Numbered from the stretch's first letter, positions 34,055 to 45,473 are shown. The stretch: DNA of 64,000 bases from Anisus vortex (GCA_949126835.1 OX421498.1:29778581-29842580); one strand, 5' to 3'. Translations and numbers: made by a program. Notes: generated by a model from the sequence alone, not told the origin.

Positions 34055-35574
34055 TAAAGAAAAAAAAAGTGAATTATGTAGAAACAATCTGAGCATGGGA
34101 AGATAAAAATGACATAGATATTTTTATAGATACTGTACATGGTGTAAACTGTAGAAAAAGAAAGAAGAGGAATATAAGAATATTGATTGGTTAGGCATTA
34201 GTTAAACCTACTAAATACCTCGTTGTCTCATAGCATGCAATTATACAACGTGCCAACTGGATTGGCATATTGTTCCAAACAATCAGTGTATTCTGCCAAA
34301 TAGTCAGCATGTCGGTACCAATTCAAACTCGTTTCACAATCAGCACAATTTTACCATTTTGTATTGAATTATTGCTTACTACATAACTTTCAATTTAATA
34401 GTTGATTCCACATAGATGTGAATAGTAAATATCTTTATATCAATATATTGTATGTAGGCTATATAAGTTTTACATCATGCAGAGATATATATTCTACATT
34501 TTTTTTTCTTCAATGCTATTGAATTGTTTTTTAAACTTCATTTATATTTAGTAAAACAAAAAAGTGGCAGTTATTAAAAATAAAGAATTTTGTCATTGTA
34601 AAAATAACTTTATCTTTCTGTATCTTAGTTTTATCACAAAACATAATTGTATTGAAACATTGAGAATATTTTCAAAAAGAAATTTAGTCCTTAAAATTGT
34701 AATGGAAAACAATTCACGTTTAAAAAAACAATAATTGAAAAAAAACAGAAAGGGCTAAATTAAAAATGTTTTTTTTTTATTAAACAAAAAATTAAACAGC
34801 TGAAAATATGTCAATCTATTAAGTGCATTATCAAGTTAAAACGAGATTTTATGTTGCCTAGATATTTTACGTTTATTTTTTAAAATTACTCTATGGGGTA
34901 TTTCTTCTTCCTGTGAATTCTTAACCAATCAGAACAAAGCATCACATTTTAATGTTTGCATTATTATTGTTTTCAGTGTCTCAAATTAGCTTTGAAAACA
35001 TTACTTCAATGAATTATTTTATGAGAAGAGTAAGACTAATAATTTTCTGCCCTAACAAAATTAAATGAAAAAAAGCCATTAAAATTTCTAATAATGTACA
35101 TAAAAATATGCAATTGAATTACTGCATTTTATCACTGACCCACATAAAAAGAAAAATGTGTGATATCTTTCATGTATTATTTATATAGATACTATATATA
35201 TATATATTTAAATACATCGCAGAGACATACAAAAGAAGAATTTAACAAACAATGAAATAAACAATTAATTTCTTTACAATACAGACTTGACCTTATGGAA
35301 ACCATATTTAGTCAAAACCTTGACATTTTTACAGCATTAATATGAGATCATACTATATTGTCAATACATTAACAATGTGCAAGTGTGCGTGTGCAAGATG
35401 CTGAGCCTCCCTCCTCCTCCCTACACCCATTCACACGGCATGAGTAAACACACATATGACAGTTTTTTTAGGATGAGCATAAGGTGCATCAGTCGTGCAC
35501 GGTAGAAGTCATAAACTTATTATATCTACATCAAAGTGTCAATGTTGTTGTTTTACTTTTCATGGCAACACTTA
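34055..35574. other. AT-rich intergenic DNA
   Basis: No coding potential. A short (TA)n tract lies at about 35189-35208. It could include part of a longer SoxD 3' UTR if distal polyadenylation is used. Confidence 0.4.
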
Positions 35575-35579
35575 GATTG

Positions 35580-36877
35580 CCCTGAATTTAATTTATTTAT
35601 GGTGGCTTTACCATTGCCCAGTTGCTGCTTCACATTCTGAACCAGATATCTGGCTGTTGTTGATTTTTCTTTTTTTTTTCTATGGGTGACAATCAAACAG
35701 CATTAACTTTTATAAAAAGGATTCTTATAATTTTTCTGTAAAGGGAAGGGGATTGTGTCATTTAGCATTGTTTTTTATCCATCCCCTTAAAAGTGAGAAC
35801 TCCAGCTGTTATAAATTTAAAAGATTAATGGTTTGAATTATAATTGTTTTGTATAAAAAACAAAGTTTTGAATTATATATTTATGAATATGCCAACATGT
35901 AAACAATATGAATTATTTCAAGAAGCAAAAAATAATATACAACATGCTTAAAAACAAGTGGGTTTTTTTTGTCAGAAGACAAAGGTTATTAGAATATCAA
36001 TTGTTATAAGCTGTGGAATTTTGTAAAAGATCAATTCTCTGCCTCTCATCCTCTCCATACAGAAGCCAAAGACAACAGCCATTATGGCAGATTTCTTCAT
36101 TGATGAATATTATAGTAGTGTTTGTATCTTTCTATCAACAACATATCAGAAATAAAATACTTTCTTACAAAAGGTTAAAACAAATAGGCCTATAAATATA
36201 TATATATATATATATGTAAGGATATCTTGAAAAGAATATGTAAAAAATAATATATGTTGCAATATTTTAAATTCTATTAAAATTTTGCTTCTCTTCAAAA
36301 AAGAGTGAATTATATATTTACTGTATTTTTCTTGGTTCAACAGTCTAAATGCTCCTTATGATAGAAATCAATACAATAAATAGCCTCAACAATTTTTTTA
36401 CAATAAAAACTTTGAACATTGGCACTGCAATGAAACATACATTTTAATCGTTGTACTCAAACGGCTTAATTATCTTAAGCCTTTTTGTTTTCAAGACATT
36501 TTTTTTGTTGTTTTTTTTTGTTTTACATAAAAAAGATCTCTGAGGGCAAATTTATCACTATTCCACAAATTCCAAAGTTCTTCCAGAGTCTTATCGATGA
36601 ATGCACAAATTCATTAACAGTTTGTTTTTTTCACTATAGCATATATTTTGTTGTTTTTTTGCTACAAGAGAGAGAGTTAATTATTTATGTTTGCTTTTGA
36701 CAGCTATGAGACAAGAAATCCCTTGTTTTCCTTCTGCTTTGATTGGCACCATCTGCCCTCTGGGACAGTTTTTGTATCATGTCCAGTTCACCCAGTCAGA
36801 CTGGATTAAATTAGTAACCACAATAATACAAAGAGTGACGTCAACTATAAAAAAAAACAATAAAGAAAAAAACTGGA
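35580..36877 (-). other. Probable SoxD 3' untranslated region
   Basis: AT-rich, without open frames or inserted transposons, between the stop codon and the first AATAAA. An AT dinucleotide run lies near 36198-36216. The extent is inferred from the hexamer only. Confidence 0.4.
35592..35597 (-). terminator. Candidate SoxD poly(A) signal AATAAA
   Basis: The first canonical AATAAA on the minus strand downstream of the SoxD stop codon, about 1.28 kb away. The variant ATTAAA occurs closer, near 36443. Which one is used cannot be told from sequence. Confidence 0.35.
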
Positions 36878-37476
36878 CTATAAAGATGCTCCTTGAGACT
36901 CTGAGATTTGGGCTAGGTGTGGAAAAACTGATTCCATTTTAATACTATGTGTCTCTAGATTTCTCTTGTCACTTTCCCCCAAGCCACGCCCAGTCGCACT
37001 CAGCATCGACTCTGCCCGCATATGTGCATCTTGAGAAAGAGCCATGTTGTAAGGCGCTGCTCCTTGCTTTGGGAACACCACACCAGCCTCTGGTTTCAGC
37101 ATGGCCGACGGGGAGGAGGCAAAAGGGAGCTCCAGCTTCAGTCCCATAGAGGCTGGCTGCAAGGCGGGGTGAAATGGAAACTGGACGGCAGACATCTTGC
37201 TGTCCTCGTACAAGAAGTTTGGGCCATGGGACTTGGCATTGCCGTTGTTGTTGTTGTTATGGATTGTGAAAGATTCATCGCCGCTTTCATCTGAGCTCTG
37301 ATCCATGCCGTTGAGGTTGCTGGGTGAAACAGACCTCCTGTGGCTGGGGCTGGCGCCACCGTGAGAGGGTGAAGATGTGCTAGCTCCACCACGAGGGCTG
37401 TGGGAAGGAGAGCCCATGTCTCCTTGTAGGAAGCTGGGATCATAGTTTGAAGATAAATTATCTTCTTCATCTCCAT
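36878..37476 (-). CDS. SoxD: SoxD last exon with stop codon
   Basis: The acceptor is TTTTATTTCATAG|AT; the stop TAG is at 36880-36878. Joined to the previous exon it reads [19 protein letters not shown], matching in position the acidic block after the tail in vertebrate SoxD. It continues with [12 protein letters not shown] Ser/Pro/His repeats, [10 protein letters not shown], an Asn run, [20 protein letters not shown] and [20 protein letters not shown]. The C-terminus after the acidic block is about 190 residues, longer than in Sox5. Confidence 0.95.
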
Positions 37477-40400
37477 CTATGAAATAAAAAGACACCAAAA
37501 AAAATATTTGCTATAAAATGTACCCAATTTTAAGTAGAACGAAGCTAAAAAAATGTTTTACCTAAAGACAGAACATATGCTGAACAACCTTTTTTTGTTT
37601 CTAACATTAAATTTCTAAATTTAAACTTTTACTTTTGAGAACAAATTTTTCAAAAATAAAAAACAAGAATGCAAAACTAAATATTCAATAAAGTCAATGA
37701 CAGGAATTCTACCTTCAGGAAAGTTACTGCTGCCATCTCCATACCATACCCTTCGGATGTCTTGGCGTCTGTTCTTCATGAGTGCCTTGTATTCAGAAAT
37801 TCTTAGTTTTTTGCCATCAACTATGCATGTCCTCTTAGGTCTAGGCCTGAAAGAAAATAGAGTGGCGCCACATGTTAATCTGCTTTCTCTCAATGGTACA
37901 AACCTAAACTATTTATTTTGAAATATTTCTATTCTAGTTGCTACTTTAAAATTTTAATTCAATTTTATTTTCACTTTTTTATATATATATTTATTTTATG
38001 ATTCTGAAACTAATTGACTTTGTAAAACACAATGTTCAAACAGTTATGGGTGGGAAAACATTACAAGTAACAAGCATAACTTCAGTTAGTTTGGTGTAGC
38101 ACATGACAGAAACACACACACACGGTTATCATTTCAGGATGGAAGGAACAATTTTTTGCAGGAAAATGTTTATATAGGCAAGTGGCAAAAGTAAAGGGAA
38201 TGGGGGAAACTCTACCCAAACAACTTTTAGCAGAAAAAGTTTATTCATAAAATATTTTTTTAAAATATTCAATAAAATTATTATGTATTAAATTAAATTT
38301 AAAATGGAATACTTAATTTCCTTTAATATTATAAACACTGAAACTTTCTTTCTTACAAAATCTATATTCATTATATTTTTCATTGTTCATATTTAGTTTT
38401 AGTTTTATAACAAATAGTTATCCATACAACAACAAAAAAATATATTATTTCTTCGCTTCTGAATTGCAAGTGCATTAGTTCAATCATAAGCAATAGCATT
38501 CTGTGTCAATGTTTTTAAAAAAACTATGAAACACACAAAACATTGGTGAAAAAATTCTGTATATAAGGTTATGGGGAAATTAATATTTTGGTTATGGTTT
38601 CTTTTTTTTTTTTTTTCAAATGTAAATTGCATTGTTTCAAAACAAGCTGAAAATTTTGGGTTTTAACAGTGGGAACAAATAAAGCAAGCTAGATAATGTG
38701 CTTTTAAAAAAATTATTATTTTTTGGTCAAAGTTTAAACTTGAGAATAATGATATTGCCATTAAAAAATTGTACCTTTCGTCTGACAGAATGTGTAATTT
38801 TGGGTAGAGTGCCCCGATCGTAAGAGGAGGAAGTTGATGGTTGTCCAGCGGCAGGGAAAGAGCGGTACCCGATGAGGAACCGACTTCATTGCCTGCCCGG
38901 GATGGGGGCGTGTCAGAAAACATCTTTTTCACTTTCCCGTTTTTCCTGGGACGAGGCCTGAGAAGCAGGGATTATTATTGTCTATATACTGAATGCTTGG
39001 GGCACATTGATATTGAGACAAGAGTTATCTTTTCTTAAACAAGAGTTATCATTTATAAACTTGTCAAGTTAAAACATAACTTATAATAAAATTGCAAAAG
39101 AAAAGTAGGCCTAGCCAATACTATTATTTACAAATCTAGTCGTAAAAAATATAATTCTTATTTTAAAATGAAATATAAATAAAGGTATCTATAAGTTTTT
39201 AAAAGCAGAATGAATAATTACAAATATATAAATGGTTACATTTCAAAATATTTATAGAAAACAAAATACTAATATTTGCTATCTAATTTTAAAACTACAT
39301 AGACACAAAAAATTACTAGCATTATAGAAATTACACTTTTAAAAAAAAAGTTTAAAACAAACAAAGACATTGATATAGTTGCTAATGGCGTTTTGATGTA
39401 TAGAATTATAAAGATGGTCTATAGATAGAATTTGTTTAGTCTATAGTCTACTTTGAAAAGATGTTCAAGAAATTAGGAATGTTTCTATTCATATTGATCA
39501 GAAATTTTTTTGTCTCTATTACTATGTAAATAGTATTTTAAAAAAAACAAACATTAAAATTTAAGATGGTAACATATTTTAAGCAAAACAAACAAAAGTA
39601 AAAGCTATAAACCTGTATCTATAGTCTGGGTGTTTCTCCATGTGTAGTTTACTAAGTCTGGATTGTTCTTCATAATACGGCTGCTTATCTGCATTCGACA
39701 TACTTTTCCATTTGGCTCCTGAGAAATGTCATTGGGTAAAAAAATGATCCAATTAACAGCTTTTCATATTTTTGTCATTGATAATTTATCAGATTTTCTA
39801 TTTATTTATTTTTAATTTTTAAAATGTGTTTCATTTGTTATTGCTTTTAACAACAAGTAGAAAATAAAAGATTTTCAAAATGTTTACCTAGAATTTTGCT
39901 AATGTTGCTGTTGTGCATGTCTGGACAGGCTTTCAGTATCTTTCTCCTCTCTTCCCTGGCCCAGACCATGAAAGCATTCATTGGTCGCTTAATGTGGGGT
40001 CGGCCAGGCTCGGACTTCTCACGCTGGGAGCGAATGATCTTAGCACCAAACATTTTGCCTTTAATTCAACAAGAAAGGGTTTGGTTAGCACGACGAACAA
40101 AAACTAATGCCTGAGCAATGCAGTTGACACACAACTATTGGTACAAAATTACTAATAGGCCTACCAAGCAATTAAAAGTCTTTTGTTTTTTTCATTTATT
40201 TCATAATTGTACTCTACCAGAGAGTTAAATAAGAAGATAAAATATTCTGCTTGCTGAACCTAAAACATTCACTTTGTGTTTGCTTTATAAACATGCTGAA
40301 AAGCTATTGGGTATTCAACTTAATAGTAGTAGTCATGTGACAAAACCTACATGCAGCTGTGACAATAAGTATGTGAAAGAACTATCTCATTTACAAGATT

Positions 40401-43400
40401 CATGTTGCAATAGCTGCTTATAATATTTATTTGGATTGCCTAAACTGTTTATTAGTAAAAGAAGAAACATTTTTGCTGTATTAAAATTTATGTAATGAAA
40501 TCTTTGCTAACATTTCTAATATACAGAACAGTCAATGATTGAAATATTTGAATGACTGATAAGTTTAATTCATTCATAGTCTATAGACTTGTTTTTTTTT
40601 TTGGCCTATTTCAGTATAGCGTTATTCCATATACAAATGTCTAACTGATCAACTCACTCTGTAAATGCTGAACATAGCTGCTCTGGTTTTCATCTGTGGT
40701 CGCAGCCATGGGCGGCGCAGACTCTTTGCTCCCTGGCATCTGGGCCATGGTGGGCATGGATGGAGCAGGGGTGGAAGCATACAGTGGAAAGTGGTGGGGG
40801 AGCCCTGGGAATACAGGGCCACTTGCTGCCATTTGGCGTGCCAGGAATTCCTGGACATAGCTTTCTTGGTGGAGGTACATTAACTGGTTGCAGAAAAAAG
40901 AACATTGATTAGTTTAAAGGAAACAAGTCATGCATTAAAAAAAAAACCAATACAAAGAAAATGCATCAATCAAAATAGAATTTTACTGTAACAATCTTTA
41001 CTGAAGTAATAATTGTGATATGAAGATAAGAAGAAATGTATCTAAATCACTACAGTCTAAGTAAAATTATTTTTTCATTTTACTATTTACTTCTCAAGCA
41101 ATGAAATTTACAATAACAAACTTAGGATCAGCAAGGCTGAATGCACTATGGTATATGACCGGGTACTCCCTTACTCTAAAATCATTTGAAAATTTCAAAA
41201 TTTTTACAGATGTATGAATACTTAATTAAACATAAAAGGAGAATGTGTGGCCAGCACAACACCATGAATTTAAATAGGAAATTGAAATGACCAAAGATAC
41301 GATTTCTGCTGTTTGCTAAGATGAACATAAATGAAGTTTAGCAGCATGCAAAACAAATGATGTTTTGTTGATGTGTGCAATAATAAGACTTACCTTATCT
41401 GTGTCTGATGGTGAGGGTGCTGTCAGACCTCCCAGAGAAAAGTTCGGAGGGAGAGACAGGAAAGGGTTGGTCACATAGTGGGCCGGCAAACCAAAAGGAT
41501 TGTGGCGCATGGCAGCCAGCAGCGGCACTTCCGACACGGGCGTGGGCCCAGGCGTGGACGTGGCAGGGATGGGGGAGGCATTGTGTGGGGAGTGCTGCTG
41601 GGAGTGGGTGCTGGGCTTGCTGTTGTGAGGTGGAACTACGCTGCTGTTGGTGGTCACAGGGTTGGGGGTCGGTCTTTTGATGTGGTTGGCATGTGCTGGA
41701 GGAGGAGTTGTGGCTTCCCTTTTGATTGCGCCGCCATGACAGTCATCCTGGGGACTACGTCCCTGGCCTGGGTAGCCTAACAGATGTTTAGCTTTGGCCT
41801 GTAAGAAACAGAAAGATCCATGTAAGTAAACATACACCTTCATAAACAGAAAGATCCATGTAAATAAACATACACCTTCATAAACAGAAAGATCCATGTA
41901 AATAAACATACACATTCATAAACAGAAAGATCCATGTAAATAAACATACACCTTCATAAACAGAAAGATACGGATATTCAACAGAATTTTGCAGACATTT
42001 AACAAATTCTTTAAGGCTTAGATTAATTAACCCTTACAGTCCCGGGCGCGTATATAGCGGAACTGAAGGCAGCATAGATAGAAGTAGGTCGGTACGGGAA
42101 GGGTTAAGGGGTAGGTCTGCATGGCTAGCACAATGTTATCACATGTGGGTTGAGAGAAGAGTTTTTAACCAGGATTTAAACTCAAGATCTCTGTGTGGCA
42201 TTCCTACAGTCTGACATTAGACTAACAAGTCACAAGTTGTAACATAATGTTTCAAAGACAGTCAAAACATAAAGCAATAATGTAATTAACACTTGCTATT
42301 TCCCCTCCCAATTAAAAAACAAACGTTTCTCACATTTTTTCCAAACTTTATAAAAAAAATGTCCCAAAATATTGTTAGAACCTTGTGTGAAATTTTGTAA
42401 TGTTAACTGCCAGCATAAAGATTATAGTTAGCAAGAAAAAATATATATTTGAGAAAGTTTTTTTCTACATGGTTAATCCCCTTTAGAAAAACACAATTTT
42501 AAGTTTTTTTCAAACTGCTTTGTTCCTTTAAGTTAAATACACAAACTTTCCTAAACCTTGATTAGTTTTTCCCAAACTTTCCCATACCAAAGAAAACAAC
42601 ATGTTTCTCCCCAAATCTGGATTTTTTTATTTTAAACATATAAGAAGTAAACAAAATTGAGATCTCACCTCAGATTTGGGTTTGGATAAGTTCAGAGGCC
42701 CATCTTGCTCAATGGGTGTTGGAGGCGAGGAATACTTCAGTAGACTGGGAGGGTTGTACAGGGCACTGTCCAGCTCTCTTGTCCATTTGGTCGTAGGTGG
42801 GCTGGAGCCGCTGGCGATGTTCGGGCTTGTCTGTCTCATGTCTGGCGCTGCAGAGGACGAGCTGGTGGTGGAGGGGCAGAAAGATGTTTGATAAGGCATG
42901 ACCATGAGATGGACAGCTGGGGCAAACTTTATTTAGGATGGGGAGTGGAGGAAAAGAGGAATCTTACACTCGATATAAACTAACACTTAAGAATTACACA
43001 CTGATATCGCTGCTATACAATCCCTTGTAGTCCATAATTATTATTTTTTTTGGAAAACAACAACAAAACTTCTTAAAGCTCTATGTTTGCAAGTTTATTA
43101 AAAACTATGAAAGAACTGTGTGGTCAACACAATGCCCAGTATGATAATATATTCTTTTTATCTTCTTTTTAAATAATGGATATGATTCTGGGCTACTTAA
43201 TCAGAGCTAGGTAGTCTTAGCATAAAATTTGAATTCCCCCCCCCCACCCCAAAATATCATTAGAATGGAAATCTAGCATCTGACCTAATGTTGAACTAGT
43301 ATATGTATATGCTTTTTCAAAATAATTAGAACCAGCTGTGATAAGAAAAGTTTCCTTTCAGTAAGGAAAAAAAAATAATTTTCAAAGAGATATCCTTAGG

Positions 43401-43787
43401 CCTATACATTAACTTGCCAAGGGATTGATGGGTAGCCAAAAGGGGAGCAGAAAACAGGAAAATACAACCACATGCAACTTTTTTTTAATGTAAATGATGA
43501 TTTCTCTCCCCTAGTTTAAATTTTGGGAAGAATAGGGAAAGGTGAGGGTTGAGAGTCGTGAAAAATATAAAGCTCATTCTACATCGCTTGTTTTAATTCT
43601 TAACGGTTTAAAATAAGATGTGGACAATATGGTCTCATTTACCTGTACACCACATATGGTAGTGATGAGGCGCCGCCAATGGGGGAGGAAGATTCACTTT
43701 TCTGGCTCGAGTTGCTCACGAAGTTGGATGCAGGGCTTCCTGGGGAGGAGAGCTGCTCACTCTTATACTCTTGGTGATATTGACTGC
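36878..43787 (-). CDS. SoxD: SoxD (Sox5/6/13 group) transcription factor, 3' portion of a spliced gene
   Basis: Exons in transcript order: 43787-43643, 42861-42669, 41798-41394, 40883-40658, 40058-39888, 39718-39613, [cassette 38957-38775], 37846-37713, 37476-36878. All introns are GT-AG and all phases agree, giving 658 residues without and 719 with the cassette. The HMG box has the SoxD-type sequence [15 protein letters not shown]...[11 protein letters not shown] and continues with YY-EEQ-RLSK, followed by the SoxD-only [15 protein letters not shown] tail. SoxD proteins bind AACAAT-type sites in the DNA minor groove, dimerise by a coiled coil and lack a classical activation domain, acting through partners such as CtBP; here a PLNLS motif is present. 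The coiled-coil N-terminus is upstream of what I can find. Nuclear. Confidence 0.97.
37713..37846 (-). CDS. SoxD: SoxD exon, SoxD-specific tail after HMG box
   Basis: The acceptor is TTTTCTTTCAG|G and the donor CCTGAAG|GTAGAA. It encodes [20 protein letters not shown] then [20 protein letters not shown] and [22 protein letters not shown] is diagnostic of SoxD and contains the C-terminal nuclear-localisation basic cluster of the HMG region. Confidence 0.97.
38000..38700. other. SoxD intron between cassette and tail exons
   Basis: AT-rich intron sequence with a T run near 38602. No exon-like segment is seen between 37847 and 38774 apart from readthrough of the cassette frame. Confidence 0.5.
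38775..38957 (-). CDS. SoxD: SoxD in-frame cassette exon between HMG box and its basic tail
   Basis: The acceptor CCCTGCTTCTCAG|GCC and donor GACGAAAG|GTACAA flank exactly 183 bp that are open only in the frame set by the neighbours. It starts with the third base of a codon and ends after the second, so inclusion or skipping both preserve frame; splicing straight to the last exon would not. It encodes [20 protein letters not shown], a Gly/Ser/Leu-rich middle, and [20 protein letters not shown]. The first residues PRPRK imitate the PRPKR that starts the next exon, and the block is basic, like a second nuclear-localisation tail. If the donor is ignored the frame reads on to a stop at 38663, an alternative terminal exon. 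I know no such insert in vertebrate Sox5/6/13. Confidence 0.72.
39613..39718 (-). CDS. SoxD: SoxD exon, HMG box C-terminal part
   Basis: The acceptor is CATTTCTCAG|GA and the donor TACAG|GTTTAT. With the preceding G it encodes [20 protein letters not shown], then [15 protein letters not shown] and two bases of the next codon. This completes helix 2 and forms helix 3 of the HMG box. The donor GTTTAT is weaker than the others in this gene and sits just before the cassette exon, in keeping with regulated splicing. Confidence 0.97.
39888..40058 (-). CDS. SoxD: SoxD exon, HMG box N-terminal part
   Basis: The acceptor is TGAATTAAAG|GC and the donor ATTCTAG|GTAAAC. It encodes [40 protein letters not shown] and [16 protein letters not shown], i.e. 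helix 1 and most of helix 2 of the HMG domain with the DNA-wedging FM in [15 protein letters not shown] is the SOX signature, and HNSNISKIL is characteristic of SoxD rather than SoxB/C/E/F. The intron splitting the HMG box at IL|G is consistent with SoxD-type gene structure. Confidence 0.98.
40658..40883 (-). CDS. SoxD: SoxD exon upstream of HMG box
   Basis: The acceptor is TTCTGCAACCAG|TTA and the donor CAGA|GTGAGT. It encodes [20 protein letters not shown], then a Pro/Met-rich stretch and [11 protein letters not shown]. The first 20 residues have a helical heptad-like pattern and could correspond to the second, shorter coiled segment that SoxD proteins carry near the HMG box; that assignment is tentative. 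Confidence 0.9.
41394..41798 (-). CDS. SoxD: SoxD exon, Pro/Ser/His-rich linker
   Basis: The acceptor is TGTTTCTTACAG|GCC and the donor GATAAG|GTAAGT; phase 0 at both ends, 135 codons. It starts [13 protein letters not shown], continues through Pro/Thr/His/Ser-rich sequence to [19 protein letters not shown] and ends APSPSDTDK. The [18 protein letters not shown] stretch looks conserved rather than low-complexity. Being a multiple of three with phase-0 ends, this exon could be skipped without a frameshift. A 38-bp minisatellite lies directly upstream of the acceptor (41805-41967). Confidence 0.88.
41805..41967 (+). repeat. 38-bp minisatellite next to a SoxD splice acceptor
   Basis: Four units of AACAGAAAGATCCATGTAAA then TAAACATACACCTTCAT begin within about ten bases of the acceptor of the 41394-41798 exon. 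On the transcript strand the units are T-rich and thus supply the polypyrimidine context. Confidence 0.92.
42027..42107. mobile_element. 81-bp TTAA-flanked MITE, copy 2, in a SoxD intron
   Basis: Starts TTAACCCTTACAGTCCCGGG and ends GGTACGGGAAGGGTTAA. The length is identical to the copy at 23884-23964 with about four substitutions. A TTAA target and CCC/GGG ends suggest piggyBac-driven mobility. Confidence 0.78.
42113..42235 (-). mobile_element. SINE fragment in SoxD intron, minus
   Basis: Contains CATGGCTAGCACAATG and, towards the right, AAACTCAAGATCTC (B-box region) and ACATTAGACTAACAAGT (A-box region), reverse of the family-1 SINE. Diverged. Confidence 0.5.
42669..42861 (-). CDS. SoxD: SoxD exon with PLNLS co-repressor motif
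   Basis: The acceptor after the pyrimidine-rich TCTGCCCCTCCACCACCAG was chosen over an upstream CCCCAG because only it keeps the frame with the previous exon (AG|C). The donor is GAG|GTGAGA. It encodes [14 protein letters not shown]..., [15 protein letters not shown] and [12 protein letters not shown]. In vertebrate Sox5 the equivalent site reads PLNLSAKPK, and Sox6 binds CtBP2 through this type of motif. Recruitment of CtBP here is an inference from the motif. The intron before it contains a SINE fragment. Confidence 0.9.
43100..43240 (-). mobile_element. SINE fragment in SoxD intron, minus
   Basis: GTGTGGTCAACACAATGCCC and AATCAGAGCTAGGTAGTCTT match the reversed body of family 1. A polyC run follows at about 43238. 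Confidence 0.55.
43643..43787 (-). CDS. SoxD: SoxD exon 1 of those visible (Ser-rich linker)
   Basis: The acceptor is TTCTGTTCTCAG and the donor TACAG|GTAAAT. The frame begins with two bases of a codon and ends with two. It encodes [20 protein letters not shown] and continues to SLPYVVY. No Met, so translation starts upstream. The 145-bp length fits 2+141+2. The other two frames contain stops. No recognised domain; the position just before the co-repressor motif suggests the linker after the first coiled coil. Confidence 0.8.
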
Positions 43788-45473
43788 CTGAGAACAGAAG
43801 AACACAGACCCCAAAATGTTTAATGCTATGATTATTTGATTTTAAATAGGTTTACAATGGTGAATTTCATTTTATTTAATTTTATTTATTTATTGTGGTC
43901 GAGAAAAAAATTATTAGAGGTATTGAATTCTCTTTAGTAAAAGCGAAGTTAAATTCTTTTCTTTTTTTATTTCTAAGGGGAAAGAACCCAACTCACGGTC
44001 GGACTAATATAATTAACAGGGTTGCTGCCCCTTGCTTACAATGTATTTTTGGGGTATTTTAGTTAGTATATTAATACGTTTATAGACGTCTAACAATATA
44101 GAATGCATTTTAAAACTGTTTGTATCCCGTTAGCTCATATAGCGGGCGAGTCTCAGCCCCCCCCACCCTCTGTCTCAACATACATGTATAGGCCTTATAT
44201 TAAGGAAATTTATACATGGTAATCCTGGCTAATACATAGATCTAGATATAGATTTCAGTTCTATATTCGATACAGACATTATTAGGGCCTACATTTTAAA
44301 ACAAAGTGCTTTGTAAAGTTTGCAGTATTTAAAAAAAAGATGGCATCAAATAAATGAAGCGAAAGCGCAAAATTGATCTCGTAAAAAATTGTCTCTCTGA
44401 TTTCCTGGCAGCCGTGTGCCGGGGAAAAAATTAGCAGTGAGGAAATGTTTTAAATGTATGTACATTTTATAACGGGATATAACATTATTACTGGGCGCAT
44501 GAACAAAACGGTTAATTTTTTAAAATTAATTACAATAATATTAACATATTAATAATATTAATAATATTAACATTTGTGCGCGCTCTTTTAGTGTGTGTGC
44601 GCTCTCACGAACGCACAGCTTAGAGGGAACACCTCTAGTAAGTATTATGTGTATGTGAGAGTTTGGACTTGTCATACAAACATTGTCTATAAGACAGTCG
44701 GATATATTTCCACGACAGGTGCATATCTGCAAGTGAAACCGGCATATATAATATATCTGTAGACAGCAGTCGTGTCATTCGTCCGTCATATCAATGTACA
44801 GATAAAAGAAGCCCAGACAACAACACCACCAGCAACAACAAAAAAACACAACACATAAAACCGCAACACAACTCTCCCCCATTATATTAGTTCACAGGTT
44901 CAAAGAATGTCTTGTAGACTCGGTAGATATCGCTTACATCCGGTGTAGAGTTTCAACTTTCAACTTGTCACAATAATACAAAAAGAAAAAAGCTCTTAAA
45001 ACAAAACAAACAAAAAAATGACGGTTGGTTACTATGGTTACAATGTGTCATTCTCTATTTCGCTCCGTCTGATTTAATGGGTTAGAGTCTGAAACTTTCT
45101 CTTTACTGTCAGGGAAAACATGCATGAATCAGTTTCATTGAGCCAGGCTTACGGGAGGATTGTAGAGTCCATCACAATTCCCAGATGTGTTGTTTTTTTT
45201 AAAATACTTTTCAACACTGATTTCAACAGGTCCATAGTTAATATAACTGTGACGGTGGAATATTGTTGATTGGTCACTCGAGTAATTAGTCTAAGAAATA
45301 AGATAATAAGTATCGGGGGGGGGGGGGGGGGTTGTTTATAGCGCTAACTTTCTATAGAGTTTTAAAAAAAAAAGGAACATATGTAGAATAGCTAGGCCGA
45401 TTAAGCTTAATGAAATGGATAGTTCATTTTAATGAATAATGGACTGTTTGATGGCTTACGCGGGAAATGTCTT

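Noticed and set aside
36949..37294. Plus-strand open frames over the last SoxD exon
   Set aside because: Antisense shadows of the real minus-strand exon.
42841..42905. Start of the PLNLS exon at an upstream CCCCAG, including MVMPYQTSF
   Set aside because: That acceptor would leave the wrong phase after the previous exon; the CCACCACCAG acceptor at 42862 is the one that fits. An alternative transcript using the upstream ATG remains conceivable.
44541..44732. Possible small exon upstream of SoxD
   Set aside because: No splice sites in phase and no SoxD-like or coiled-coil sequence.
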